Below the pieces are notes generated by a model. That model had not been told where the DNA came from and did no database searches. It saw only the letters and a list, made by a program, of their open reading frames with translations. DNA of 64,000 nucleotides from Musa acuminata AAA Group (taxonomy: Eukaryota > Streptophyta > Magnoliopsida > Zingiberales > Musaceae), in assembly GCF_036884655.1 (NCBI RefSeq), contig NC_088339.1:25873501-25937500 (forward strand), in the 5' to 3' direction. Position numbers and translations under genes: made by a program. Shown here piece by piece: positions 35,261 to 47,295 of this stretch; the stretch's first letter is position 1; each line of letters begins with the position of its first letter.

Positions 35261-36513
35261 GGGTCACTTTCTCGTGGCCCAGCATACCATAATCCTAAGA
35301 TGATTACAATGATGTGAGCTGGTTATATGATATATTACGTCTCTGTTGCATTGGGTGTTCGTATTGCCTTCTTGTTTAAGAACGAATTGATCCGTGGATG
35401 CTATTTGTCGGGCTGTAAATGGGTGCTATATATTTTATATCTTTTTGCATCTAATTGGAGAATCACAGATCTCAGTAGCTTTAATCCGAGTGTTTTTGAG
35501 GTATTATATCGTATATAGGAAAACATAATCACATTTAGTGCCAGCATTGTCCTGATCGTAGTGAAGAGGAGCAGCTAAATGATGACTGAACTCTTCTTTG
35601 ACCATTCTTAGACAAACACCAACTTTTTTGTCATTTTGACCGGTGGTCAAAATCATTAATTAGAAGATGACAATGTGAAGGCACAAGCGCAAAACGTGTT
35701 CCTCCTAATTTGCACTGGATTTGGCAGAGGTAGCTTTAGTGGGCTAAATTTTGAGTTGCGCATGCCATTTTCCTGCGAGTGTTCTCTCTCTCTCACGCAC
35801 AAAATCCAGAACATCATGGGGACATGCCATTTGCTGGTATCTGCTCTCCGCAGCACTGATATGTGGACATGATGATTACGAGACTTGCAAGCATCGGTTG
35901 TTGGCAGCTGAGTAAAGGCTAAAACCAAGTGTATTGACCAAGGTAAGAAGTAGCACACCTCCAACCATGTGAGAGCAGCAGGCTTGGTGGTGATGGTGAT
36001 GTCCTTCCTTCCATGTACACTAATAATTTATCCTCATCATACAGGCCATACCTTCTTTGACTTTTGCCCCTCCTGATAAGAACCAAATCATGTCGTAGAT
36101 CCCAATGCTTCTCGGGCATCTTTCCTCCAACTACATGTTCATATTACATGGTAAGATGAGAACAAAGAACAGAGTTTTTCTATAGTCTATACTTGCTGAT
36201 CATTAGATGCAAGTGAATACGAGTTTCGGATCATCTGAACCTTCTCCTAATCTGTGAAGCTGTTCTTGGACAGTCTCAAGAAAAATTCAACAAAGTTCTG
36301 AGCATAACAATCGAACACTTATCAAAATTTAGATCACGATCTCAGCCTGTACAGAACGACACTGGAAAGCAGAAGTTGAGAGAGTAAGACTTGCATGCCA
36401 CTAATTAGCTGCACACAGATCCTTCCCCTATGTGCACCGCACACCGTAACTCAAGAACTGCAGCCGCGGAAGTCAACGGAGGCCGCGGTCAACCCTCGCC
36501 GGCGCCTCCCGTC
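35261..36513. other. Spacer between AG-peptide and Dof genes
   Basis: Contains the AG-peptide 3' UTR and the Dof 3' flank. Frames at 35656-35964 (-) and 35675-35872 (+) overlap on opposite strands and look random. Nothing else can be supported. Confidence 0.55.
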
Positions 36514-36873
36514 TCAAGAGCCGCCGCCCTGCCGTCGCCCGGTCCAGGTGCTCCGCCGGTTAGTGGGGCATCCCCTACGGCGGCCGGCTCCGACGGGGAC
36601 GTTCCGGAGGGCGCCCCCGGCGGTCCAGTAGCGATGGCAGGCCTTGCAGAAGTGCCGCGGCTGGTTGACGTTGTAGTTGTTGAAGTAGCAAAACTTGGTC
36701 TTCTTGCTCTTGCACCTGGGGCATGGCAGCGCCTCCTCCGGCTCCACCGCCTCCACCACCCCGGCCGGCTCCGTCGCCGGCTGCGCCGCCTCCTCCTCCT
36801 TGCCTAGTCCGTCCCCCTTTAGGATCACCGTCCCGAAAAGTTTGAAGCTTGGTGCTTCCTCGTCTTCTGCCAT
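36514..36873 (-). CDS. Short Dof zinc-finger transcription factor, DOF1.5/COG1-like
   Basis: A single-exon 119-aa protein. The Dof finger is [20 protein letters not shown] followed by [13 protein letters not shown], giving the CX2CX21CX2C arrangement of four zinc-binding cysteines, and then [16 protein letters not shown]. The N-terminal KLFG motif ([12 protein letters not shown]) is shared with the cycling-Dof and DOF1.5 group, whose members repress light and photoperiod responses or stress genes. The protein stops only about 22 residues after the GAGRR block. DOF1.5 relatives I recall go on for another 30-70 residues with a KSKPP motif. The tail here ([16 protein letters not shown]) is unlike that, so a real short form or a small indel is possible. 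Upstream there is a TATATATA motif and a GA-rich leader. Confidence 0.9.
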   Translation of the reverse strand: MAEDEEAPSFKLFGTVILKGDGLGKEEEAAQPATEPAGVVEAVEPEEALPCPRCKSKKTKFCYFNNYNVNQPRHFCKACHRYWTAGGALRNVPVGAGRRRGCPTNRRSTWTGRRQGGGS

Positions 36874-38998
36874 GCTGAGATCGGAGAGAGACAGATGATG
36901 AGGACTCCCGATAGGTTGAGAGGGATAGGAGGCGCAAAGCGAGAGAGAGAGGTATATATAAGGGAGGTGGCAACAGAGGCTTCATTCTTTAGTGCTCTTT
37001 ATCGTCATCTCATCCCAATGGATAGAAAGGCCACCCAAAGAGAGCAAGAAGAGAAAGAAAAAGAAGGCTTGTCTGACAACAAGAAAAAAAAGGTCTTCCA
37101 TTTTGGATGTTATCCATCTCCCGGAAGAAACTTTTTTCTCATTACTTGGGTGTGAATTGTGGACTCTGCCACACGGGAAAAGAATTCCCCAACAATGACA
37201 ACATGGAAACTTTGGAATGGAGCTTTGTTTGTCATCCATTCATGCGGTGATGAGGTCTTCAGTTCATGAATCATCGCCATGTGCCTACAGCATGTTACTG
37301 CGTAAGTCAACAAAGAATATGATGGCAAAGCGAAACATTCCAAATTTTGTTTTCAGCTATGGAAGTTGTTTTGGCACTGATGAAGTAATCACAAAAGTAA
37401 TTCAAGATGCTCAAAGTGATTGGAGATACGAATTGTGGTGCATATATTTCGTTTATTGTTTTTTATGTTGGGTTGATTGCAGGACCACTTTGCAATAAAT
37501 AGAGTAGGTGATTTTGCCTACCCTTCCTCGAAGAACAACATCAAAGTCCAAATAAATTGTGCCTAATCTTCTCCGATCGCACTCAGAATATAAAGCTTAT
37601 GGACTTGAGATTTTTAAGGGAGTTATGGAGGACATGTGGGAATAAATGGCTTTGCTCGTACTACCGAGCAAGAAAGATGGAGAAATTTGTGGTTAGCACC
37701 AGAACTTAGATTCTTTGGCTCCAAGATTGACTTTTCTTCGGCAGATGGGTCCAAAACTCAATTTTTAATATAATTTTACATTAAATTTTGTTTTTTGACT
37801 GCATATAATGCACCGGATATTTTATCAGAGATAATCTAAATCTCATTTGATTGGATTCTTTGCTCGCTGGAATTTGCTCTGCTCACAAGCATGATCACAT
37901 GATGTTGGATTGAACGCCAGAATAAGGCGAGTCTGATTCGTTCTGGAATTAGTTCGGATGAGGGAAACGGATCCGTGGAAGGAATAAAGCTGAGCTCCTC
38001 TTTCTTCGATCTTTTTCCTTGCTTTTGACTCGATCTTTTTTATCTTGACGATACTGCGCGCAATGCTGGCGATGATGGAGGGGCTGTAGAAGATACTGAT
38101 AGCTGCGCATCACAATATATCTAGAATTAAACGTAATTAAATTGGTCTCTTTCAATCGGTAGGACAACACTTGTTCTGTACCTGAGAATGATTGACTTGT
38201 TCATTTCTGGCATCCCTGTCTGCTTAGATCAAGTCCTAGCTTTCTACAACCACCATGAACATCTCTTGGCTTCTTCCCAGCTCCCTTTCTCGGTTGATGT
38301 CAGTGTCCGAGTAGATGGGAATTCTTGAATGCACTCAGTGAAGAACTTGAAAAGGTTGTCTTACTGCTTCAGTCAGTGTGCACTTTTCTGCAAAAGAAAA
38401 TGACAAAAACCATCTCAAAATTCAATCTTACTTTTCTTCTCCACGAAGAGTATGTGCTTTCTTCTCTTACAGTAGGAAAAAGTTGGGAAGTAGTTAATAG
38501 GGTGGAAAGGAATCAGATTGCCGGCCTCTTTTGTCTTTGAATCATTAGTATATGCCCTGATATTATATATATATATGAAGGATAAACAAGCATATGTTCT
38601 TTTGTCTTTTCTAGGGTTCATCCACCCTCATCAGACTTTTAATATGATGATACAAGACTGATCCTCTCTTCATTGGATGGGATTTTGTGGTTGACTGACT
38701 TCAAGCACTTTTTTACACCTGAAGAATCTATATGGTGATCTCTTTGGTGTTTCTTTTGTGGGAAGGAAAGCAACTCATGTGGATCTACGACATGATGGTT
38801 GATGGTTGATGGTTGAAGAATGTATACATCTCATTCAGATCATATGGAGGTCAGCAGCTCATGTGGATCAATTATAATTATAAGATGGATGAAATCATTA
38901 ATGACTTGATTAATTTTGACATTAATGTTGCTGATGTCTCATGAGGCTTAAGCTGCAGATTACAAAACAATCATTCATTCCAAATCCTTTTATCATCT
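36874..38998. other. Dof promoter and spacer to the TRM-like gene
   Basis: The first about 100 bp are the Dof leader and promoter. The remainder is AT-rich with short overlapping frames on both strands (for example 37217-37498 and 38325-38540), none recognisable. A short ATGGTTG triplication lies at about 38790-38818. No gene is supported. Confidence 0.55.
36953..36960 (-). promoter_or_regulatory. Candidate TATA box of the Dof gene
   Basis: TATATATA (palindromic) lies about 80 bp upstream of the Dof ATG at 36873, followed towards the gene by a TC-rich leader. Motif and distance are seen; function is inferred. Confidence 0.45.
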
Positions 38999-41667
38999 TT
39001 AGTTTGGAGAACAGTCGCCAACAAAAATGGCATCCACCAATTCCATGGCAACCTTCTCAACAAGTGCTGACACGATGTGCTCTTCCACCTTACTGACAAC
39101 GTTATATGCTTCTTCCATGCAAATGCCATTCCTCCAACCCACGTCCCACATGGCGTTCGTCAACATGTCTTTGCTTCTGAGATCTCTTTCCAGCCTCACG
39201 TAGAGACTGTCTCTGTAAGTAACATCATCGTCAGCCTCACTGTACTTGGCAAGTCTCCCAATTCCCTTGCTGATTTCCCCCACTATCTGATCAAGTGAAG
39301 CGTGCTCTGTTCTGCTCCACCGGTGAGTCAGCGACATAGGATGATGGCCAGAGAGCTCCGCGTGCTGCCTTTTGCGCTCTATCAACTCTTCTGCACAACC
39401 CACATAGAGCTTAGCATCTTTGTCAACCTCGTCCCAGTCCAGCTTTCCGTGATTCGTAGGTGTATGAGCGTCAAGGGTCAGCTCGTCGGCATGCAGCAGG
39501 AATGACTGGCAGCTGAGCAGTAAAGCTTCGAGGTGTTCTACTTTATCTGCTCTTGTAGTGGTGCTGATGAGTTCATTGCCGACATGCTTAGCGGCCGCTG
39601 CTTCTGCTTTGCCAGAAACCATTCCACCTTTGCTGGTCTTTGGCATGACTTCGCGAATGACTTTCTGGTCTTTCCCAGTCTTCTCTGAAAGCGAGAATGA
39701 GAGAATACCCTATTTAGAACTCAGATGCTTCCGTGACCGCACGTCAGTTCTTAATTGATTGAAAGGATGAAAGAATGCTTACCATTGTTGGAAGATTTTG
39801 GGCTCAGCTTTCGCTGTTTCGAAGGTTCGGCAGCAGGCGAGTTGTTGATTGCAGATGCGTCATCATCTGTCTTGCAGGAAGGACTCATTTCCTGGCCATC
39901 TCTCTGCTTTGGAGAATACAAGAAAGTATGGTAGGATTGCACAAATCGATGTTTGTTAAACTTGTGTGTTCATAGTTCTCATCTAAATAAGCATCACAAT
40001 AATTGAGTAAAATTCCTGAGATTAGTTTGGCCATCTTCTGCATCGAACGCTTTCTTTTGAGTAATCTCTATATGGCTGACCAATTCATGAGCTCGAAAAA
40101 AATTGAATGGCATGAAAGGGAATACCTTGACCTTGGTCATCTTTCGAGCTGGTTTTGCTGCAGCTGTTCTCTTTTCTGCTGCGGCATTGGTGGAATTCCG
40201 TGATACCATTTCCCTCTGGGGTTTCATCATACTCTTCTGCTGTGTCGCCCCTGCTTTCATGGCAATGCTCTTTGCAGAAGCTGGTCTTTTGTTGGGCTCG
40301 GTAGATGCTGTTGTAGCTTTCTTGGCCTGAGATAACGGAGCTGCCGCAGCTTTGAGGCCTTTTCTGCTTTGAGGAGTCGTTCGATCTAACAATGACATCT
40401 GTCCCTGATAGCTTCTCTTGTGAAGATTCGCTTCCTTCTTCTGCTGTCCATGGCATACAGAAGCTGGCAATTTACTCTTCTTGGACGACTCTACTTTGCT
40501 CTTCTTCGAGCTCACTGCTTCTTTTCTCACCGATTCATGTGCTAGCTCCCGTCTTCTGTTTGCAATGACCTCGTCATGCTCCACCTTGGTGGCTTCGATC
40601 GACTCCTGGCTTGAAGACGGACGAGAAGGAAGGAGCTCATGCTGCTCCCCTCTCTCGGGTAACTGCATTGCCTTAACAGTCGATGGGTCTTCTTCATCCA
40701 TATGGAATCTTTTACTGTAGCGTTCATCTGCTGAAGTATCGTTTGAATCCGACTGATTTCGGCAACCTATTTCTTGGCCTCTCTTCACGAGCCGCTCGAT
40801 CTTTTCTCGTTCGATGATGCTCCGTAGAGTCACTCTCTCCGGTTTCGGACTCTGCTTAGACAACAGCAACCTTCCTGCCTCAGGCTTCCCAACATGAAAC
40901 ATTGATCTTGGTGCATTTAGATTCTCCCTGATCTGTTCCTTTCGTATGGTTTCGGCAGCTTCTGCAGGGACTTCTTCCAAGCCCATCAGCCTTGCAATCA
41001 GGCTCGGAGCTTTCATCTTCACTGGCTGCTCCGAGGCAGCGGTAGAATTCTTTCTTCCCCCCTCTGTCTCATGATAGGATGAACCGAGTGCACTTCTGAA
41101 ATACACTCCCAATGACCGGCTGGAAGACGTCTTCTCGTCGTCGGAAGAGATTTGCAGTAGATTCTGACCATGGAGACCCTCTCCGATCACCTTCTTCATC
41201 CCCTCACCGCAACTCCTCCATGAAAGACTACTGCAGAGCTTCTCTTCCTGCAGCCTACAGCTGTAACTGTTCACTGCGTACCTATGTGGCTGCTCTAACT
41301 CATGACCGATGTGTGCTCCCTCCATGAATTCTCTCTGGCGAGGAATCGTCTTCTTCGATTGAAGCTTCAGTGATTCCTGAGCGTCCAAAGCATCCTTCAG
41401 ATGACCGTTGCCGATACATTTCGATCCTCCATCAAGATTTGCCACCCCGAACCATGTGTTGATCATGTGACTCAGCTTGCGAGCTGGTTTGGATACCTCC
41501 AACAGCTGCACGTCACTGTTCTCCCTGGAGGGGAGGCCATTGCCTCCTCTTCTTCTTACCATCAAAAGGAGTGCAATCCAGGCCTCGACAACCTCTCCAG
41601 GGAATCCACCACCCGCAGAAGTCAATTGTTTGTTTCTGCCGACAAGAACAGGATCATTAAAACCCAT
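38999..41667 (-). CDS. TON1-recruiting-motif (TRM)/LONGIFOLIA-like protein, DUF3741-DUF4378
   Basis: Three coding exons on the minus strand, 41667-40126, 39903-39783 and 39684-38999, join in phase to 782 aa. The diagnostic motif is KAPSLIARLMGLEEVP (about residues 218-233), the DUF3741-type signature of the plant TRM/LONGIFOLIA superfamily. The last about 220 residues (acidic, with TNAMWDVGW and a final hydrophobic VSALVEKVAMELVD helix) fit the DUF4378 end. Between them the chain is Ser/Lys/Arg-rich and probably disordered. Family members recruit TON1 and PP2A components to microtubules or influence cell elongation; which applies here is unknown. The start is uncertain. The ATG at 41667 has an in-frame stop two codons upstream, and a good acceptor (TTGTTCTCAG) lies about 23 bp before it. 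This suggests that the exon begins in the 5' UTR. Confidence 0.82.
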
Positions 41668-44247
41668 AAGCTACTAACCTTAAATTGTCTGAGAACAAAA
41701 TTCCAGTTGTCAAGGAAGAAAACAAATATTCCAGTAGAAGTGAAAAGCTATCTGGTTTTGGAACTCCACTAATTCTTGATCTGCACATATCATGACAAAA
41801 TGACTGGCTATAATCTATATATGCGGGCTAACACTGGCTTCAAAGCGAGAAGTGGAGAGAACAGAGCTACCTGAAACAGGAGGCATATGAGCTGAGGGTG
41901 GAAGCCAAGAAGAAAAAGAAAGGTGGCTGAAACCATCAGGAGCCCCCCATGCTGCTGTGTCTCCACTCCCGGTTTGACTCCTTGAGATCACAAACGTGTC
42001 ACGTTAACTCCCTCTCTGTCTCAGTGAAACAGCAGATTTAGGTTTCTTGCTACCTGCTGGTCTTCTCACAGACTGAGCTCATTGAATCCCAGTAATGTTG
42101 GTGGGTCAAAGTTGGCGTAATGAGTGAGAAAGGAGAACACAGAGATCTGAAGACTTTTGCTGTTTGCTAGCAGTGTTTGCCTTTTCCTTCGCTTCCATTT
42201 TAATACGAGAGAGTTCATGAAGTTAATTCCCTGTCATGAGCACATCGATCGCTGTGGGGCTAATCTGAATCATGGATTCTTGTTGAGATGTCTTCTTCTT
42301 TTTCAAGGAAGAAGGGAGGATTTGGACCACCCAAAGTTTATTAGTGAATGTTCCCTTAAAACATGTAATTAATGCAAGAGTTCTTCCCAGAGCTTCATTA
42401 AAACAGGAAAGGTTCTGCCACAAGAAACTCTTGCGGCGATGTGAAGCAATGGTTTCCATGCACTTAGAGGAATATGGTAACGACATGGAAATACTACATG
42501 ATGGAATGAAATAGGAACTCGATATCTCAGGTCTGATCTCAAACATAAGTTGCCATCATTACAAGCCTCCTTTGTCTTTTGTTCCTACTCATTGTTGTTT
42601 GATGGAGCAGTAGGAGATGGATAATTCTCAGTATTTTCTTTTTACCTGCACCTCTTTTCTTTTACTTTCTCTTTTGGTGTGGTCCATGACATGTTGGAAA
42701 GCTGGTCGAGCAGCACATCAATGCATCTGAGAAAAGATACGTAGCTGCATTGGCAGTGGTGACAGTTTGCCGGGGTAGTCCCATCTCCTTTGCTCTGTCT
42801 TCTTCCATTTGCCATCTGAGTAACTAGGCTGTCAATCTTCAAGCTCTGCAGGCCCACAAGTAGCATGCAGTGCAAGGAAAGCAGAACTCGTTTGCTTGAG
42901 CTAGCAATCATGAGCTTTCCTGCTGAACTATCAATACCACCATGAGAATTCATCAGCCTCCCTACACCAATCAAAGGAAGATGACACTCTAAAGCTCGGG
43001 ATTCACGGATTAAAACTTCATAACTCTCACACCACTACAATTAATTAACGGAATTTATTTTGATATCGATAGATTAACTTAGGTCGTTGTTTCTCGACTT
43101 AGATCTATTTGTATTCGATGAGACGAGAGACTAGTGATATAATAATAATGATCCATCACTAATTAAGCATGACAATAATGTGCAACTATTCTTCATAACC
43201 ATCGATAATTATGAAAAAAAGAGTTCTTCACACATATATATTATTATTATTTCAATCCCCAACTAACTTAAACATCAGACGAGCATTATTCGAGAAACGT
43301 TTCCAACAACGTAGTTTTATAAGTTCATTACCTTTTGATTGACAGTAAATGTCGGGTAAAAGAATTTATTTAAGACCAATCAATAAAAATACTCTTAAAT
43401 TAAGATAATTTAACAATGTCAGGTAAAAGAATGGTTGAAAACATCGTCTTCTCGATGAGCTTAGAAAGGGTATCTTTGTCATGGGAAGAGAAATATCGAC
43501 GTGAAAGGGGGAAACTGCCCTACCAACCATATTTGCAGGGCTCGCTGTTGTCAGCCTCAGAATGTTGAGACCACAATACTGACCATCCACTTCATAACCT
43601 CCTTTCTATTTTATTCTCGTCCCTCAACCTTCCCTTCTCTTCCTCGACATGCACCCCACGTCCACTCCTTCTGGGTGCATGGTGGAGGTCGCCTTCTTCC
43701 CTATCTCTTGCACTGCTTCCCAGAGACAAGGCCTCAACCTGTGTCTCCCCCTCCCTCTGTTCGTCTCCTCGTGAGAGAAGGGCTTTTCTTTGTGCAACCT
43801 TAGCAGCTACACCAACAAGTTTCAGCCTGCGTTTCCTTCCATATGTTGGCTTAGAGAGAGAGAGAGGGGGGGCGGAGATATATGCATCTTCCTCTGTTGC
43901 TCAATCTAAATCCATGCGCATGCACAATCCGAGAGAAGACACGGTTGCTTCTCGAGTGTATCGATCACCTTCGGTGGCAGACGTGTGAAGGTCGGGTTTC
44001 TCACGAGAGGACATAGCCTTGACAGATTGAAAGTGCATGTTAAGTCGACGCTGGAGACCTCGAGGCGCTGAGTGCAGAGCTTTTTTTCGGATAATGAGGA
44101 AGGGAACAGATCTTTTAAGGAGGAGATCAAGGTGTTCTTCAGAAGCCAGGGCTTAAGAACCGCTGACAACTCTGTAGAGGGCCAGTAGATTGGTGTTGCG
44201 TTTGATCGGTCGCCCGAGGAAGGAACCCCCCCAGAAATCAAGGAAGG
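41668..44247. other. Shared upstream region of TRM-like and RopGEF genes
   Basis: These two genes diverge, so both promoters and 5' UTRs lie here. A probable 5' UTR exon of the TRM-like gene lies left of about 41880. A 110-codon frame at 42642-42974 (-) with several Cys residues is unrecognised and may be chance. Frames around 43500-43800 and 43906-44241 are low-complexity or antisense. A GA-rich run at about 43855-43866 is in the RopGEF leader side. No gene is supported. Confidence 0.5.
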
Positions 44248-46227
44248 ATGAGAAAGGATTGTGCAGGAAACGGTCCTCCATCAGGTAAGGCAGATGAAGG
44301 ATTGGGTGTTCAAATTTAGGCTGAGAAAACAAGATCTAATTCGTGAACTAATCTACATAATATCCTTAATGCAATCCAATGTTTGTTTTGCTGTTCTTAT
44401 TTTATGGTGAAGATACATAGCCTTTTGAGTTTTCCTCATGGACTTTTGTCAGACATGGAGCTAATGAAGGAGAAGTTTGCGAAGCTTCTTCTCGGTGAGG
44501 ACATGTCAGGTGGAGGAACAGGAGTTTCCTCAGCTCTTGCTCTCTCTAATGCCATCACCAATCTTGCAGGTTTTGTCTAATACGCAGTAATACATATTAT
44601 TACAGCTATTCAGCTATTCTGATCATTCTCTCTCTCTCCCTCCCTCTCTTGCTCCTGCTTGATTCAGCTTCTGTCTTCGGAGAGCAGCGGCGCTTGGAAC
44701 CCATGCCAGAGGAAAGGAAGGCAAGGTGGAGAAAAGAAGTCGATTGGCTCTTATCCGTCTCTGACCATATCGTGGAATTTGTTCCCTCACAGCAGGTTTC
44801 AGGAGATGGAAAGAGCATGGAGGTAACTATCGACGTCCGGAAGCCCTCCTTGACCTTAAATCCAAAGATCAAACACTTACATCATCATGCTCTTCACAGA
44901 TAATGATAACTCAGCAACGCAAAGATCTTCGCATGAACATTCCTGCCTTGAGGAAGCTCGACGCAATGCTCATCGTAAGCAAGAAAGATGATCCCCGCAC
45001 GAACATTCCGCTTCACTCTGTTCTGATACCGATCTCGACACTTGTGCAGGAGTACCTCGACAACTTCAAGCAGAAGAACGAGTTCTGGTATGTGTCCAGG
45101 GATGCGGATGAGTCTGAGAAGGGGAACGTGCAGAGGACCGATGACAAGTGGTGGCTCCCTACCGTGAGAGTCCCCCCCGGTGGGTTATCAGAGGCCTCAA
45201 GAAAATGGATTCAGCATCAGAAGGAGCTGGTGAACCAAGTGCTCAAAGCAGCTATGGCTATCAATGCCAATGTTCTAATGGAAATGGAGATTCCTGAAGA
45301 CTACATCGAATCCCTCCCAAAGGTGTTCGTTCACTCGAGCAATGCTTTTTTTGCTCCAACTCACCATAATCATCGCCTCAGTCTCTGCCATGGATGGATG
45401 CTGATCATTTCTCATGGCACAGAACGGAAGGTCAAGCCTCGGAGAAACCCTCTACAAGAACATCACCGACGAGGATTTCGATGCCGAAACATTCCTTGCA
45501 TCCGTAGACCTGTCCACGGAGCACAAGATCCTGGACCTCAAGAACCGGATCGAAGCATCGGTCGTCATTTGGAAGAGGAAGATGAACAACAAGGACGCCA
45601 AGTCGACGTGGGGTTCGGCTATAAGCTCGGCTATTAGCATGGAGAAACGCGAACAGTTCGAAGACAGAGCAGAGACGATCTTACTCATCCTCAAGCACAG
45701 ATTCCCCGGCATCCCCCAATCAGCACTGGACATAAGCAAGATTCAGGACAACAAGGTACGTAGAACTCCAAGAATTGGCACTCGCACCGTCCGACTTCTT
45801 CTGCTGCTGTAAACATGCGACTCCCCTTGTGCAGGACGTGGGATACTCGATCCTGGAGAGCTACTCCAGGATTCTGGAAAGTCTAGCTTTCACCGTGATG
45901 TCGCGGATAGAAGATGTTCTCCATGCAGACTCCGTTACTCGAGATCAAAGTCTTGAGGGCTCCAAGTCGAGGCCTTCGGTGGCAGATTCGGAGCCAACTG
46001 CAGGAGTAGCGACGCCGCTTGATCCAGCAGAGGAGATCGATAAGCTTAATAACATGGAAGCCAACAATTCCATGACGCTGTCGGATTTCATGGGCTGGCA
46101 ATTCGACATGGACACCCAGACAAAGAAGGAAGACGAAGATGGAAAGCTGGTGAAACAGCCTCCAAGCATTGTGGTGGCCAACAACAAGCTTTCCAACTTA
46201 GAGAAGTTAGAGACATGGGAGGCTTGA
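44248..46227 (+). CDS. Rho of plants guanine nucleotide exchange factor (PRONE RopGEF)
   Basis: Seven exons, 44248-44284, 44453-44569, 44668-44822, 44900-44974, 45050-45322, 45423-45755 and 45835-46227, join in phase to 460 aa. The PRONE catalytic domain begins almost at once: [20 protein letters not shown], then [68 protein letters not shown] and [10 protein letters not shown]. RopGEFs load ROP GTPases with GTP at the plasma membrane for polar growth and receptor-kinase signalling. Sequence feel is closest to the Arabidopsis RopGEF8-14 (pollen/root-hair) group. The C-terminal tail (about 90 aa) is acidic and ends with SDFMGWQF and LEKLETWEA. Exon 1 encodes only 12 residues; an in-frame stop at 44203 and no ATG between exclude a longer form of that exon. 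Family members usually have 60-100 residues before PRONE, so an alternative first exon is possible. Confidence 0.92.
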
Positions 46228-46526
46228 GCTTTCAAGAAGCCCACAGAAAAGACGAGAGAGAGAGATTGAGAAAATAAGGTTCATTCCATCAAATTAATTG
46301 TTAACAACTGTTCATAGCTTCAGGAATTCAATTAAGAAAAATAGTCTCGAAGAATTTATTTATATTATGATGATCGAAGTGAAATGATGGAGTTGAGATT
46401 CCATTAAATTCGATCTGAGCCCAAAAGAAGCATTCCATGTCGATCTTTGTTCACACACGACGAGCATAAAGTTGGAACAGAGTACAAAGGAAATAATCGA
46501 GCTTCTTTGATGTTTACACCGATCGC
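46228..46526. other. Tail-to-tail gap between RopGEF and PsaH
   Basis: About 300 bp separates the two convergent stop codons, so the 3' UTRs are likely to abut or overlap. It holds a GA run near 46255 and an AT-rich centre with AATTAA-like polyadenylation contexts. No gene is seen. Confidence 0.6.
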
Positions 46527-47099
46527 TTAGATCTTGCCGCGAGGCCCCGGAGTAGGAGGCAGCTGCGGGCCCTTCTTGATGGGTAGTATGTCGCCGGAGG
46601 CGGTGGATCCCAGGTAGGCTATCGAAAAGCCGCCACCCAGCAGCAAGAACTTGAGCAACAGACCCCGCTTGGTGAAAGGAGCAACGAACGTCTCGAAGAA
46701 CTTGCTCTGCAATTCCACAAACACATGGTCGGCATCAACCGTAGCCGAGGGGAGGAGTTATGGGTTTGCCTACCTGGAGAGGGTTGTAGGGCGAAGGGGC
46801 GTCGGAGCCGTAGTGGTCCCACTGGCCCGTAGTGTTGCCGATGTCTTCGAGGTCGAAGTACACGCTCTTCTCCCCGTACTTGGCGACCACGGCGGCGCCA
46901 GGCCTGCTACCAACAAGATCGGAGTTCGATCGCGTCCATTGCGTTCGACGAGAAAGGTAAAGGAATCGTACCTGAGGTTGGCGCGAGAGGCGATGCGGCG
47001 GGAGGGCTTGAGTGCGAGCTTGTTGCCGTTGAAGGAGCTCCCTGCGAGGCCCTTCACGGCCACAGGTTGCACGGCCGCGACCGCGGTGAGGGAGGCCAT
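46527..47099 (-). CDS. PSAH: Photosystem I reaction centre subunit VI (PsaH), chloroplast precursor
   Basis: Three minus-strand exons, 47099-46972, 46903-46774 (or from 46906) and 46706-46527, give 145 or 146 aa, the normal precursor length. The N-terminal about 45 residues are a Ser/Ala/Arg-rich chloroplast transit peptide ([20 protein letters not shown]...). The mature part shows [40 protein letters not shown], one membrane span (about 100-120, [19 protein letters not shown]) and the end [20 protein letters not shown]. PsaH sits at the PSI side where mobile LHCII docks in state transitions. Exon 2 has two adjacent acceptors, TAG and CAG, 3 bases apart. The upstream region has G-box and I-box motifs. 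The neighbour RopGEF converges from the left. Confidence 0.97.
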
Positions 47100-47266
47100 T
47101 GCTGCGTCCTTCGCGTGGTGCTGCTGCTAAGATTCCGAGGACTGCGTTCTTTGCCTCACGTTGCTGCTGCGCGAATCTTTATCCGCTCTCCTATATCTAC
47201 GAGGCTGTGGTGATTCCCAATTGCAGGTGGTGGCGCGGGTGATGGGAGAATCCAGTGAGGGAATGC

Positions 47267-47272
47267 CACGTG
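47267..47272. promoter_or_regulatory. G-box (CACGTG) upstream of PsaH
   Basis: CACGTG lies about 170 bp upstream of the PsaH ATG. G-boxes bind HY5, PIF and related bZIP/bHLH factors and are common in light-driven photosynthesis promoters. The motif is seen; binding is inferred. Confidence 0.5.
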
Positions 47273-47289
47273 AGTCGAGTTGAGATTGG

Positions 47290-47295
47290 CTTATC
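47290..47295 (-). promoter_or_regulatory. I-box (GATAAG) upstream of PsaH
   Basis: GATAAG on the PsaH coding strand lies 18 bp beyond the G-box. Paired I-box and G-box form the known light-responsive unit of rbcS-type promoters, and the close pairing here supports light control. Function is inferred. Confidence 0.45.

Noticed and set aside
42642..42974. A 110-codon Cys-containing frame on -
   Set aside because: No match to a family I know, no supporting splice structure, and an AT-rich surround. Kept only as part of the spacer note.
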